NCBI GenBank assembly: GCA_050331395.1
Contig: JBHJGX010000021.1
Span: forward strand, 1-64,000
DNA length: 64,000 nt
Direction: 5' to 3'
Origin: Thermohalobaculum sp050331395
GTDB taxonomy: Bacteria; Pseudomonadota; Alphaproteobacteria; Rhodobacterales; Rhodobacteraceae
Position 1 is the first letter of the stretch; the number at the start of each line of letters is the position of its first letter. Below the pieces are notes generated by a model. The model searched no databases, was not told where the DNA came from, and saw only the letters and a program-made list of their open reading frames with translations. A program made the translations under genes and the position numbers. Shown here piece by piece: positions 7,543-16,050 of the stretch.

Positions 7543-10005
7543 ATGAAACGCGTCTCGTTCCCGATTTCCCGCCTCGGCCTTTGGGCGCCATTCCTGGCCG
7601 TCCTCGTCGCGTTCCTGGCCGTTTGGTCCGGGCCGGCGGGGGCTCAGTTCACGCCGCTCTCCCCTGGCCTCGGTCTTTTGGGCGGTGAGGAGGAGACAGC
7701 GCCCGAGCAGTCGACGCCGCGCCCCTTCACGCCCCGGCCCTCCTTCGACCCTGAGAGCGTGCCGCCGCCCGAGGCCTACGGACAGCTCACGGATCAAGCC
7801 GCGCCAGGGCCCTTCATGCTCTCGGACCTCCGCCGTTCCGTCGAGCGTTTCCATGCCCGGCTGGTCGCGACGATGGTCGAAGCGCCCGTCGCCCTTTACG
7901 AACTCGTGACCACGCTCGAAGCGGCGAGCCCCACCGGCGAGCCGGAATACTTCCTCGGGGTCGCGGTCTTCGCACTCCTTTTGCTGGCGGTCGGGCGGGC
8001 CACCATGCGGGTCGTGCTGATCTATGTGATCCGCCCCTGGTTCGTCGGACTGCAACGGCCGGACCCGCGCGGCTTTTCCGAGAAATTGCCCGTCCTCTTC
8101 GTGCGCGTCCTCGTCACCGCTCTAGGTGCGGCGATTGCCGTCGGCGTGGCCAGCGCCCTCGGCCTCGCCTATTATCAGGGGCATCAGGCGACGCTGATCA
8201 CCACCATCGTCATCTTCGCGATCTATGCGGCGGGGCTGATCGTCGACACGATCTGGCGCATGGCGCTCGCGCCGTTCCTGCCCGCCTACCGGCTCGTTGC
8301 CCTCGACGACGCCGAGGCCCGGCGGCTCTATCGCTGGATCACGGTCGTCAGCGTCTTCGCCATCGTCGCCATTGCCTTCAGCTTCTGGATCCAGGCGCTC
8401 GGGCTGCCGCGGGCGGTCTACGTGCTCTTCACGATCGCGCTGTCGGGCGTCACGGTGGTGGGGCTTCTCGTGCTTATCCGGCGGAATGCGGGTGCCATCG
8501 GGCGGATCGTCCTCATGGGTGTGCCGCGGGCGGAAGCGTCCTGGGTCGCCCTCGTCGTCTTGCGGCGCTGGGCGCCGATCGGGGTGGTGGCGCTCCTCGT
8601 CTCCTGGGGGCGGCTGTCTTACGAGCTTGTGATGGGCGTCGAGACCGGACCGCTCAACCTCGTGATCCCTTATCTTCTGTTGATGGGCGGGCTCGCGACC
8701 TATGCGGTGACGGCCTATGGGATCGAGCGCATTTTCCGCCGCACACGCGCAGTCGCCGCGATCAACGCGCGCGCCCGCGCCGCACGCACGGCCGAGCAAG
8801 ACGCGGCGCTTTCGGCGGAAATGCGCGGCGACGGCTTCGGCGCATCTGGTGATCAGGACAACGACGGCGAAGACGAAGGCAGTGCGATCACCGCCTTTGC
8901 AGGACGTCCGGCCGAGCGTCGGCCCGGGCGCAGTATGCAGACCTTCGAAGATCTTGCACACCGGGTCGCCAGTCTCTTCGCGATCGGTGCCGCCACTTAC
9001 GGGCTGCTTTACTATTGGGGCGGGCCCGGGATTTTCGCCGAGAACATGGTGCTTGGCATCGCCGAAGACCTGATCGACATCTGCTTCGTTGGCTATATCG
9101 CCTTTCACGCCGTACGTATTTGGATGGATCAGAAGATCGCCGAAGAAGTCGGCGACGAAGACCCGAATGCCGGCATCCTCGACGGCGAAGGCGGAGGCAC
9201 CGGCGCGACCCGGCTGGCGACGCTCTTGCCGCTCGTGCGGAATTTCATCCTGACGATTATCGCCATTGCGATTTCGCTCGCGGTCGCCTCCGAGATGGGC
9301 TTCAATGTCGCGCCCCTCTTTGCCGGCGCGGGGATCGTCGGACTTGCGATCGGCTTCGGCAGCCAAACCCTGGTGCGCGACATCCTCTCGGGCGCGTTTT
9401 ACTTGATGGACGACGCGTTCCGGAAGGGCGAATACATCGATGTGGGCTCGGTCAAAGGCACGGTAGAAAAGATCTCGCTGCGATCCTTCCAGCTGCGCCA
9501 TCATCTCGGCATGTTGCACACGATACCCTTCGGCGAAATCGGCCATCTCACGAACTTCTCGCGCGACTGGGTGATGATGAAGCTGCCTTTGCGGCTCACC
9601 TATGACACGGATGTGGAACAAGTCCGTAAATTGGTCAAAAAATTGGGTCAGCAACTCCTCGAGGACCCAACAGTCGGCGACAAGTTTCTGCAGCCGCTCA
9701 AATCACAGGGCGTGATAGAAATGGAAGACTCGGCAATGATCGTGCGGGTCAAGTTTATGACCCGGCCAGGAGATCAGTGGGTTGTACGCAAGCGTGTCTA
9801 CCAAGAAATCCGAGAGCTCTTTAATCGTGAGGGGATCAAGTTCGCCCACCGCGAAGTCACCGTCCGCATCCCCGACTTGCCCCAAGGCCCGATCGCGCCC
9901 GAACAACAGACCGCCGTCGGCGCCGCCGCCCGCACCGCGCTCGACGTCATCGAGGGTGAGCAGCGGCGTCAGACCGGCACCGGCGGGCTCGTGGACGACC
10001 GCTGA
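7543..10005 (+). CDS. Large MscS-family mechanosensitive channel
   Basis: An 820-residue inner-membrane channel. A signal peptide (about residues 1-34, ending in PAGAQ) and a Pro-rich periplasmic stretch are followed by many hydrophobic segments. The MscS core is at about residues 585-780: the pore helix region GAGIVGLAIGFGSQTLVRD, the beta domain (EYIDVGSVKGTVEKISLRS) and the PFGEIGHLTNFSRDW segment. The length is well above MscS itself and fits the multi-TM large MscS-like channels. An acidic, Asp/Glu-rich cytoplasmic loop lies near residues 420-450. No clear Shine-Dalgarno precedes the ATG. Divergent from the glycan operon. Expected to open on hypoosmotic shock. Confidence 0.92.
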   Translation: MKRVSFPISRLGLWAPFLAVLVAFLAVWSGPAGAQFTPLSPGLGLLGGEEETAPEQSTPRPFTPRPSFDPESVPPPEAYGQLTDQAAPGPFMLSDLRRSVERFHARLVATMVEAPVALYELVTTLEAASPTGEPEYFLGVAVFALLLLAVGRATMRVVLIYVIRPWFVGLQRPDPRGFSEKLPVLFVRVLVTALGAAIAVGVASALGLAYYQGHQATLITTIVIFAIYAAGLIVDTIWRMALAPFLPAYRLVALDDAEARRLYRWITVVSVFAIVAIAFSFWIQALGLPRAVYVLFTIALSGVTVVGLLVLIRRNAGAIGRIVLMGVPRAEASWVALVVLRRWAPIGVVALLVSWGRLSYELVMGVETGPLNLVIPYLLLMGGLATYAVTAYGIERIFRRTRAVAAINARARAARTAEQDAALSAEMRGDGFGASGDQDNDGEDEGSAITAFAGRPAERRPGRSMQTFEDLAHRVASLFAIGAATYGLLYYWGGPGIFAENMVLGIAEDLIDICFVGYIAFHAVRIWMDQKIAEEVGDEDPNAGILDGEGGGTGATRLATLLPLVRNFILTIIAIAISLAVASEMGFNVAPLFAGAGIVGLAIGFGSQTLVRDILSGAFYLMDDAFRKGEYIDVGSVKGTVEKISLRSFQLRHHLGMLHTIPFGEIGHLTNFSRDWVMMKLPLRLTYDTDVEQVRKLVKKLGQQLLEDPTVGDKFLQPLKSQGVIEMEDSAMIVRVKFMTRPGDQWVVRKRVYQEIRELFNREGIKFAHREVTVRIPDLPQGPIAPEQQTAVGAAARTALDVIEGEQRRQTGTGGLVDDR

Positions 10006-10092
10006 TGCGCGAGCGTTAACCGGCCCGAAACTTTGCGCGGCGATGGTCGGCGCGGGCGGAGAAGACGCCCGGTTGCCGAGGGAGCGCGCCCC

Positions 10093-10932
10093 GTGACGAG
10101 CCTGCTGACGATCCCGTCCCCCGCCGTCGAGGTCATGCCGACCGACGCGACCGGGGGCTTTCTTGCGCCCGCCCCGTCCGCAGGGCTCGTCTTCGACCTC
10201 GGCATGCACCGGGGCGACGACACCGCATTTTACCTCGCCAAAGGGTTCTGCGTCGTCGCGGTCGAGGCGAACCCGGCGCTCGTCGCGGCCGGGCGCCGGC
10301 GCTTTGCCGATGAGATCTCGGCCGGCCAGCTCGTGATTCTCAACCGTGCGCTCTGGGCCGAAGACGGCGCGCGCCTCACCTTTCATATCAGCCGGGCCAA
10401 CGACGAATGGTCGAGCCTGGAGGCGTTCCGTGCCGAAGCGGGCGGGCAGGGGCGCGAGGAGGTCGAGGTTGAGACCGTGACTTTCCCAGGTCTCTGTGCG
10501 CGGTATGGCGTGCCCCGCTTCGTCAAATGCGACATCGAGGGCGCTGACCAGCATTTTTGCAAGCAACTCGTGCACGCACCGGCGCGGCCCGACTTCGTGT
10601 CGATCGAAGGCATTTCGCTCACCTGGATGGCCCTCTTGCGGGCGGCAAGCTACGACCGCTTCCAAATCGTGAACCAATCGCGGATCCGGCGCAGCCGCGC
10701 GCCCCTGCGCCTCGCGGCCGAGGGCGGCGCTGTCGACTGGCAATGGGGCCGCCATGCCAGCGGGCCTTTCGGTCGGGACCTGCCCGCTGACGGCTGGATC
10801 GATTACGACATGCTGATCATCGGGATGGTCGGCTTCTTCGAGCAGAAACGAAGGTTCCCGGAGACCATCTTCGATAACTGGATGGACGTGCATGCAACGA
10901 CGGCCCGGGCGCTCGCGGCCGGGGCGGGTTAA
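10093..10932 (+). CDS. FkbM family methyltransferase
   Basis: A 279-residue predicted SAM-dependent methyltransferase. Motif I is LVFDLGMHRGDDTAFYLAKG near residue 32, followed by VVAVEANP; the family hallmark VKCDIEGADQ (usual V-K-I-D-V-E-G) lies near residue 146. The GTG at 10093 has a GAGGGAG ribosome-binding site about nine bases upstream; a longer frame to 10033 adds an Arg/Gly-rich stretch with no site. The stop overlaps the converging DUF465 gene. FkbM enzymes O-methylate sugars or natural products; the substrate here is unknown. Confidence 0.85.
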   Translation: MTSLLTIPSPAVEVMPTDATGGFLAPAPSAGLVFDLGMHRGDDTAFYLAKGFCVVAVEANPALVAAGRRRFADEISAGQLVILNRALWAEDGARLTFHISRANDEWSSLEAFRAEAGGQGREEVEVETVTFPGLCARYGVPRFVKCDIEGADQHFCKQLVHAPARPDFVSIEGISLTWMALLRAASYDRFQIVNQSRIRRSRAPLRLAAEGGAVDWQWGRHASGPFGRDLPADGWIDYDMLIIGMVGFFEQKRRFPETIFDNWMDVHATTARALAAGAG

Positions 10933-11168
10933 ATGGTGGCGAGCCGGGCCTTGATTTCGTCGAGCATCGCCAACCGGCGCCGCTTCATGTCGTGGAGCAC
11001 GTGGTCGGCGCAGGGCTCCACATCGGTCTCGGCGCGGTGAATGTCGCGGTTCAACCGGTGATAGCTGTCGCTCAGCTGTGCGAAATGGGGGTCGCTGTCT
11101 TTGAGGGCGTGGATCGCATCGGCGCGGTCGGGGAATTCGGCGGCAAGCTCGTGGGGCGTGTGGCTCAT
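10929..11168 (-). CDS. DUF465 (YdcH-like) family small protein
   Basis: A 79-residue helical protein. HELAAEFPDRADAIHALK, then the segment with DPHFAQLSDSYHRLNRDIHR, and a C-terminal KRRRLAMLDEIKARL match the DUF465/YdcH pattern; it is probably a short coiled coil. The ATG is preceded at seven bases by a perfect AGGAGG, so a longer frame to 11270 is rejected. Its stop overlaps the end of the FkbM gene on the other strand. Function of the family is not established. Confidence 0.85.
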   Translation of the reverse strand: MSHTPHELAAEFPDRADAIHALKDSDPHFAQLSDSYHRLNRDIHRAETDVEPCADHVLHDMKRRRLAMLDEIKARLATI

Positions 11169-11253
11169 CTGGGACCTCCTATGGTCGGGAAAGGCTAAGG
11201 CTGTGCGAGATCCGGCGATTTGCGCTATGTCAACCGGAGGAGGGGCACATTCC

Positions 11254-12012
11254 TCATGCGCTCCGCACAACCTCGGGCGCGGGTATTGGCTCCAGGCGCG
11301 AATACGCCGCCGAGAGATCCGAGAGCCGGCGGTCTTCCCCGGCCGCGACGGCAGCGGCGGCGGCCAGCACCTGGCCAGGACCGATCACCAGCTCAAGCTC
11401 GGCGGCGCGTCGGAGCGTATCGGCGAGCGCCGCCACCCGTCGGTCCGCCGGCGACGGCTCTGCCGGAGCGAGCGCTGCCGCCTTCACGATCTCCATTTTT
11501 TCGATGGTCTCCACCGGCTCGCGCTCGGGCGCCACATCGATCGCAACCTCGCCGCCGGTCGCATAGCGCCGTCCGTCCGGCCCGGTCACGAAGTAAAACT
11601 CCGGGCGACCGGCATATTGTCCGCCGACCCGGACATGCGCGGCCTCGTGCCGGCGCACCTCCCGATCGCGGGCCGCGAGTTCTTCGACCAACGCGCGTTC
11701 GCCCTCGCTCAAACGGCCCGGACCCGGCAACTGCGCCGCCCCCCGATCCTCCGTGTCGGACCGCGCCATGGGTCCCGTCGCGCGCGCCTTGCTCCCGGTG
11801 TCCGTGCCATCTGACGACCCGTCGAGCCGACGCGAGCCGCCACCGGGGTCGGCACCCTCGGCCGCTTCGACCCGGAGCAGGCGGTTCCGCTCCGCCTGCT
11901 TGTCCGGCCGGTCGGGAGGAAGCGTCGGCTGCGGGTCTGAACCGCTCGCCGGCCGGGCATAGAGCCTGGCCGCATAGATCGGGGTCGTGGTCACGACGGG
12001 CGTTGCAAGCAT
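11254..12012 (-). CDS. SprA-related putative metalloprotease
   Basis: A 252-residue protein whose middle matches the SprA-related catalytic region: RDREVRRHEAAHVRVGGQYA (residues 116-135) contains the zinc-type HEAAH (122-126), followed by FVTGPDGRRYATGGEVAIDV (141-160), the strand pattern typical of the family. The first 110 residues are Pro/Ser/Arg-rich and probably disordered; the last 50 are Ala-rich helix. The start at MLATPVV has an AGAGGTGA site at proper spacing; the ATG 27 bases upstream does not. No signal peptide is evident. Proteolytic activity is inferred from the motif only. Confidence 0.8.
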   Translation of the reverse strand: MLATPVVTTTPIYAARLYARPASGSDPQPTLPPDRPDKQAERNRLLRVEAAEGADPGGGSRRLDGSSDGTDTGSKARATGPMARSDTEDRGAAQLPGPGRLSEGERALVEELAARDREVRRHEAAHVRVGGQYAGRPEFYFVTGPDGRRYATGGEVAIDVAPEREPVETIEKMEIVKAAALAPAEPSPADRRVAALADTLRRAAELELVIGPGQVLAAAAAVAAGEDRRLSDLSAAYSRLEPIPAPEVVRSA

Positions 12013-12169
12013 CGGCTCACCTCTCGGGTCGTCTGCCACAAACGCTTGCGCGCAAACCCGAAGATCCCGTTAACGCCGGCTGAGAATCCCGCCCCTTTAC
12101 CCCGCTCGGCCCTGGAATTCGGCCCTCGGGACCGGTATGGGGTTGCAGGGCCGGCGGCGGGATCACCCG

Positions 12170-13093
12170 ATGACCATCTATCTGCCCATCGCTGAGGTGT
12201 CGGTAAACGCGTTCCTGCTGCTCGGCCTCGGCGGCGGGATCGGGTTCTTGTCGGGCATTTTCGGCGTGGGCGGCGGGTTTCTCATGACGCCGCTCCTGAT
12301 TCTGGTCGGCATCCCCCCCGCGGTCGCCGTCGCGACCGGCGCCGCGCAGATTGCCGCTTCGTCATTCTCGGGGGTGCTGAGCCACCTCCGCCGCAAGACT
12401 GTCGACCTCAAGATGGGGTCCGTGCTGCTCGCGGGCGGGTTGCTCGGCTCGGTGATCGGCGTGCAAATCTTCACCGCGCTGCGGGAGCTCGGCCAGGTCG
12501 AGCTTTTGGTGTCGCTTTGCTATGTGGTGTTCCTCGGCATCGTCGGTGCGCTGATGTTCGTCGAGAGCCTCACGGCGCTGCGACGCTCGCGACGCGGCAC
12601 CCGCCGCCCGCCGCGAAAGCGCCACGGTTGGGTCCACGGGCTGCCGTTCAAGATGCGGTTCCGCGCTTCGAACCTCTATATCAGCGCGATACCCCCCTTT
12701 TTGGTCGGAATGGCAGTCGGGGTCCTCGCGGCGATCATGGGCGTTGGCGGCGGGTTCATCATGGTGCCGGCGATGATCTACATCCTCGGCATGGCGACGA
12801 CGGTGGTTGTGGGCACCTCGCTTTTCCAGATCCTGTTCGTGACCATCGCGACGACGCTCTTGCATGCCTGGGTGAACCAGACGGTGGACGCGCTCCTCGC
12901 GCTCTTGTTGCTCCTCGGAGGCGTGATCGGCACGCAGATTGGCGTGCGCGTGGGGCCGCGCCTCGGCGCCGCGCAATTGCGGATCCTGCTTGCGCTCCTG
13001 GTGATCACGGTCTGCGGGAAGCTCGCGTTCGATCTCGTGCTGACGCCGAGCGAGCTTTTCACCATCGACCATACGGTGGGGGCGAGCGGGTGA
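12170..13093 (+). CDS. TauE/SafE (TSUP) family permease
   Basis: A 307-residue inner-membrane protein with the twin repeats of the TSUP family: FGVGGGFLMT at residues 31-40 and MGVGGGFIMVPAMIYI near 189, each within hydrophobic helices, and a basic cytoplasmic loop (RRSRRGTRRPPRKRHG) between the halves. These permeases export sulfite or organosulfonates in characterised cases; the substrate here is not defined. The MTIYLPIAEVSVN start is chosen because it matches the usual N-terminus of this subfamily as I remember it; an ATG at 12137 is the alternative. It overlaps the next gene (GTGA), which suggests translational coupling. Confidence 0.88.
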   Translation: MTIYLPIAEVSVNAFLLLGLGGGIGFLSGIFGVGGGFLMTPLLILVGIPPAVAVATGAAQIAASSFSGVLSHLRRKTVDLKMGSVLLAGGLLGSVIGVQIFTALRELGQVELLVSLCYVVFLGIVGALMFVESLTALRRSRRGTRRPPRKRHGWVHGLPFKMRFRASNLYISAIPPFLVGMAVGVLAAIMGVGGGFIMVPAMIYILGMATTVVVGTSLFQILFVTIATTLLHAWVNQTVDALLALLLLLGGVIGTQIGVRVGPRLGAAQLRILLALLVITVCGKLAFDLVLTPSELFTIDHTVGASG

Positions 13094-13851
13094 GGGGTCT
13101 GCAGGTCCTTCTCGCAAGTCTCGTCCTGTCGGGGCCCGCGCCGGCCGAGGAGGTCGTCGCCTCGCTCAGCCAGGACCGGGTGGCGATCACCACGGATTTC
13201 GCGGGCTCTGAGATTTCGATCTTCGGCGCCATCAAACGCGTCGCCCCGCCGCCCGAGGCCGGGCCGCTCGACGTCATCGTCGCCGTGACGGGACCCTCGC
13301 GGCCGGCGGTCGTGCGGATGAAGGAGCGCCGCTTCGGGATCTGGGTGAACGGCCCGGGCGTCACCGTCGACGCGGCGCCGAGCCTCTATGCCGTCGCCTC
13401 GACCCGGCCGCTCGGCGAGGCGATCAGCTATACCGAGGATCTGCGCCACAAAATCAGCCTGACCCATGCGGTGCGGCTCGTCGGCGAAAGCGCGGGAGAT
13501 CGCTATCCGGAAGAATATCGCCGGGCGTTGATCCGGCTCCGCCGCGCTCAGGGGCTCTATTTCGAAGTTCCGGGCGGCGTTCAATTGCTCGAGGAGACGC
13601 TGTTCTTTTCAAGGGTCGCCTTGCCTTCGCAATTGATCGAGGGCGATTACCGAGCGCGCATCTTGCTATTGCGCGGCGGTGAGGTCATCGACGTGCATGA
13701 GCAGACGATTGCGGTGCAAAAGGTCGGCTTGGAGCGCTGGCTCTACACCATGGCGACGGAGCAGGCGCTGCTCTATGGCATTCTCTCGGTGGCCGTCGGG
13801 CTCGCCGCCGGCTGGCTCGCCTCGGCGTTCTTTCGCGTGATTTTCCCATGA
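13090..13851 (+). CDS. TIGR02186-type membrane-associated protein
   Basis: A 253-residue protein with an N-terminal signal sequence (ending PAPAEEV), a beta-rich periplasmic body (SQDRVAITTDFAGSEISIFG, then FGIWVNGP) and one C-terminal membrane helix (LLYGILSVAVGLAAGWLASA). The arrangement, C-terminal anchor and position directly behind a TauE-family permease match TIGR02186 proteins. GTG start overlapping the permease stop. Function unknown; a periplasmic partner of the permease is the natural inference. Confidence 0.82.
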   Translation: MRGLQVLLASLVLSGPAPAEEVVASLSQDRVAITTDFAGSEISIFGAIKRVAPPPEAGPLDVIVAVTGPSRPAVVRMKERRFGIWVNGPGVTVDAAPSLYAVASTRPLGEAISYTEDLRHKISLTHAVRLVGESAGDRYPEEYRRALIRLRRAQGLYFEVPGGVQLLEETLFFSRVALPSQLIEGDYRARILLLRGGEVIDVHEQTIAVQKVGLERWLYTMATEQALLYGILSVAVGLAAGWLASAFFRVIFP

Positions 13852-13942
13852 GCGGTCGCCTCGCGGAGCTGTGATTTTGTTTACCGTCCGGTCGTGAACA
13901 TCTTGCGGGAGCGATACCGCAGCGACCCGAACGGAGGCCAAC

Positions 13943-14506
13943 ATGGACTTCACGATCCACACTCCCGAGACCGCGCCCGAGGCCAGCAAAGCTCAGCTCG
14001 AAGACAGCCAGGCCAAATATCGGTTCATTCCGAACCTGCATGGGATCATGGCTGAGAGCCCGGCGCTTCTCGAAGCCTATAAAGTGATCGGAAACATCTA
14101 CGCGAAAACCGAGTTAAGCGTTCTCGAGCGGCAGATTGTACTTCTTGCCGTGAATTATGAGAATGAGTGCCATTACTGCATGGCCGCGCATTCGGTCATC
14201 GCGCAGATGGAGAAGATGCCGGCCGAGATCCTCGACGCGCTCCGGGCCGGTCAGCCGCTCGCCGATCCGAAACTCGAGGCGCTGCGGAGCTTTGCCGCCA
14301 AGCTGACGCGGAACCGCGGCTGGCTCGACCGGGCGGAGTTCGAGGCGCTCCTTGCCGCCGGCTACACCAAGCGCACGATCCAGGAGGTGATCCTGGCGAT
14401 CTCCTACAAGGTCATGTCGAATTACATGAACCACGTGTCCGAGACCGTCGTCGACGAGCCGTTCCAGAAGCAGCTTTGGACCAAACCCGCGGCCACCGCG
14501 GCCTGA
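13943..14506 (+). CDS. Carboxymuconolactone decarboxylase/AhpD-like protein
   Basis: A 187-residue helical protein. NECHYCMAAHS gives the redox pair Cys76-x-x-Cys79 and His83 of the AhpD-like subgroup, so a peroxidase or disulfide-reductase role is more likely than decarboxylase activity. SVLERQIVLLAVNYEN before it is the typical preceding helix. The ATG has ACGGAGG six bases upstream. The 91-bp gap upstream contains a short inverted repeat (TGCGG/CCGCA, 13904-13921) that might be an operator; no regulator lies next to it. Confidence 0.87.
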   Translation: MDFTIHTPETAPEASKAQLEDSQAKYRFIPNLHGIMAESPALLEAYKVIGNIYAKTELSVLERQIVLLAVNYENECHYCMAAHSVIAQMEKMPAEILDALRAGQPLADPKLEALRSFAAKLTRNRGWLDRAEFEALLAAGYTKRTIQEVILAISYKVMSNYMNHVSETVVDEPFQKQLWTKPAATAA

Positions 14507-14608
14507 TCCGAGCCCGATCCAGAGGCCGGGGCGCGCCCGTGTCCCGGCCGACTTGCCAGCCTCGAATGCCAACTTTATAGGCAGCCGACGCTGGCGGAGG
14601 ATGAGCCA

Positions 14609-15454
14609 ATGAAACTCGTGCGCTACGGGCCCGTGGGCAAGGAACGGCCCGGTCTTCTCGATGCCGACGGTGCGCTCCGCGATCTTTCGGCTTTGATCGA
14701 CGATCTTGCGGGCGACCATCTCTCGGACGCGGGGCTCGCCCGGCTTCGTGCCGTGGACGCGGCGACCCTGCCGAAGGTGCCGGCGGCGCCGCGCTTCGGT
14801 CCGCCCGTCGGCGGACATCCACGGGTGATCGCCATCGGGCTCAACTATGCCGATCACGCGGCCGAGGCTGGCAAACCCGTCCCCCGCGAGCCGATCATCT
14901 TTCTCAAGGGGTGCCGTCCGACCGGCGCATACGACCCGGTCCGCTTGCCGAAGGGCTCGATCAAGACCGACTGGGAGGTCGAACTCGGCCTGGTGATCGG
15001 CACGGGAGGCCTTTACATCCCCGAGGCGCAGGCGCTCGACCACCTCGCGGGCTATACGATCGTGAACGACCTCTCCGAGCGGGAATACCAGCTCGAACGC
15101 GAGGGGCAATGGACCAAGGGCAAGAGCTTTCCGGGCTTCGCGCCGGTCGGCCCCTGGCTCGTGACCCGGGACGAGGTGGCGGATCCGGGCGCGCTCGGCC
15201 TCTGGCTCGATGTGAACGGAGAGCGGCGGCAGACCGGGACGACGGCGACGCTCGTTTTCGGGGTGGCCGCCCTCGTCGCCTATGTCTCGCGGTTTTTCGA
15301 GCTTTCCCCCGGCGACATCATCGCGACGGGCACCCCGCCTGGCGTTGGGCTCGGCTTGACGCCGCCCGAGTTCCTCAAACCGGGCGATGTGGTCACGCTC
15401 GGCATTGACGGGCTCGGTGAGCAACGCCAGGACATCCTGGCCTGGGAGGGCTGA
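14609..15454 (+). CDS. Fumarylacetoacetate hydrolase family protein
   Basis: A 281-residue cytoplasmic hydrolase. The metal ligands are in place: Glu123 and Glu125 (DWEVELGLVIG) and Asp154 (IVNDLSEREYQ). Other family signatures are VIAIGLNYADHAAE (residues 73-86), KGKSFPGFAPVGPW (170-183) and GDIIATGTPPGVG. The length is that of bacterial FAH-domain enzymes that act on ureidoglycolate, acylpyruvates or 2-hydroxyhepta-2,4-dienoate products; the substrate cannot be chosen from the sequence. GGAGG lies nine bases before the ATG. A TetR regulator starts four bases after the stop and probably controls it. Confidence 0.88.
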   Translation: MKLVRYGPVGKERPGLLDADGALRDLSALIDDLAGDHLSDAGLARLRAVDAATLPKVPAAPRFGPPVGGHPRVIAIGLNYADHAAEAGKPVPREPIIFLKGCRPTGAYDPVRLPKGSIKTDWEVELGLVIGTGGLYIPEAQALDHLAGYTIVNDLSEREYQLEREGQWTKGKSFPGFAPVGPWLVTRDEVADPGALGLWLDVNGERRQTGTTATLVFGVAALVAYVSRFFELSPGDIIATGTPPGVGLGLTPPEFLKPGDVVTLGIDGLGEQRQDILAWEG

Positions 15455-15458
15455 CGCG

Positions 15459-16046
15459 ATGGGCCGGCCGCGGAGTTTCGATATCGACGAGGCGCTCCAG
15501 GCGGCCATGCGGGTCTTTTGGGAGCGGGGCTTCGAGCGCACCTCGATCGCCGATCTCGAAGGGGCGACGGGGCTAAAACGCGCTTCGATCTATGCGGCGT
15601 TCGGGGATAAGGCCGCGCTCTTCGACCGGGCGGTCGAGGCCTATGCGGGTGCGATGCAGTCGGGTCGGCTGAAGGCGTTGGCCGAGGCGCCCGACCCGCG
15701 CGCGGCCCTCGAGGCGCATCTGCGTGACCTCGCGGCACCCGCAGACGGCGCGCGGCCGGGCTGTTTCCTCACCAACACGCTCGTCGATCGGGCGGCCCAT
15801 GTGCCGGCGACCGAGGACCGGGTCGCGGCCGCGCTCGTCCGGGTGGAGGACGCCTTCGCTGCTGCCATTGCCCGCGGTCAGGCGGCGGGGTCGATCGCCT
15901 CGCCCCGCAGCCCGCGGGAGCTCGCCCGGTTCCTCGTCGCCGTGGCGCAGGGCGTGCGGGCGGTCGGGCGATCGGCGCGCCTCGCCGGGCACGGGCCGAT
16001 CGCGGTCGAGGTCGCGCTCTCCGTGCTCGACGACCCCCGCGCGTGA
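15459..16046 (+). CDS. TetR/AcrR family transcriptional regulator
   Basis: A 195-residue repressor-type protein. The N-terminal helix-turn-helix is at residues 1-55 (GRPRSFDIDEALQAAMRVFW, then TSIADLEGATGLKRASIYAA). A segment with LEAHLRDLA and GCFLTNTLVD in the C-terminal ligand domain resembles the TetR_C subgroup. The ATG is four bases after the FAH-family gene, with GGGAGGG upstream, so the two are co-transcribed. It converges on the RND permease gene with four bases between stops. The inducer is unknown. Confidence 0.87.
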   Translation: MGRPRSFDIDEALQAAMRVFWERGFERTSIADLEGATGLKRASIYAAFGDKAALFDRAVEAYAGAMQSGRLKALAEAPDPRAALEAHLRDLAAPADGARPGCFLTNTLVDRAAHVPATEDRVAAALVRVEDAFAAAIARGQAAGSIASPRSPRELARFLVAVAQGVRAVGRSARLAGHGPIAVEVALSVLDDPRA

Positions 16047-16050
16047 GCGC

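Noticed and set aside
7342..8055. Upstream extension of the COG4671-type glycosyltransferase
   Set aside because: The added 238 residues are Arg/Gly-rich and antisense to the mechanosensitive channel gene; the conserved fold begins after the ATG at 7341.
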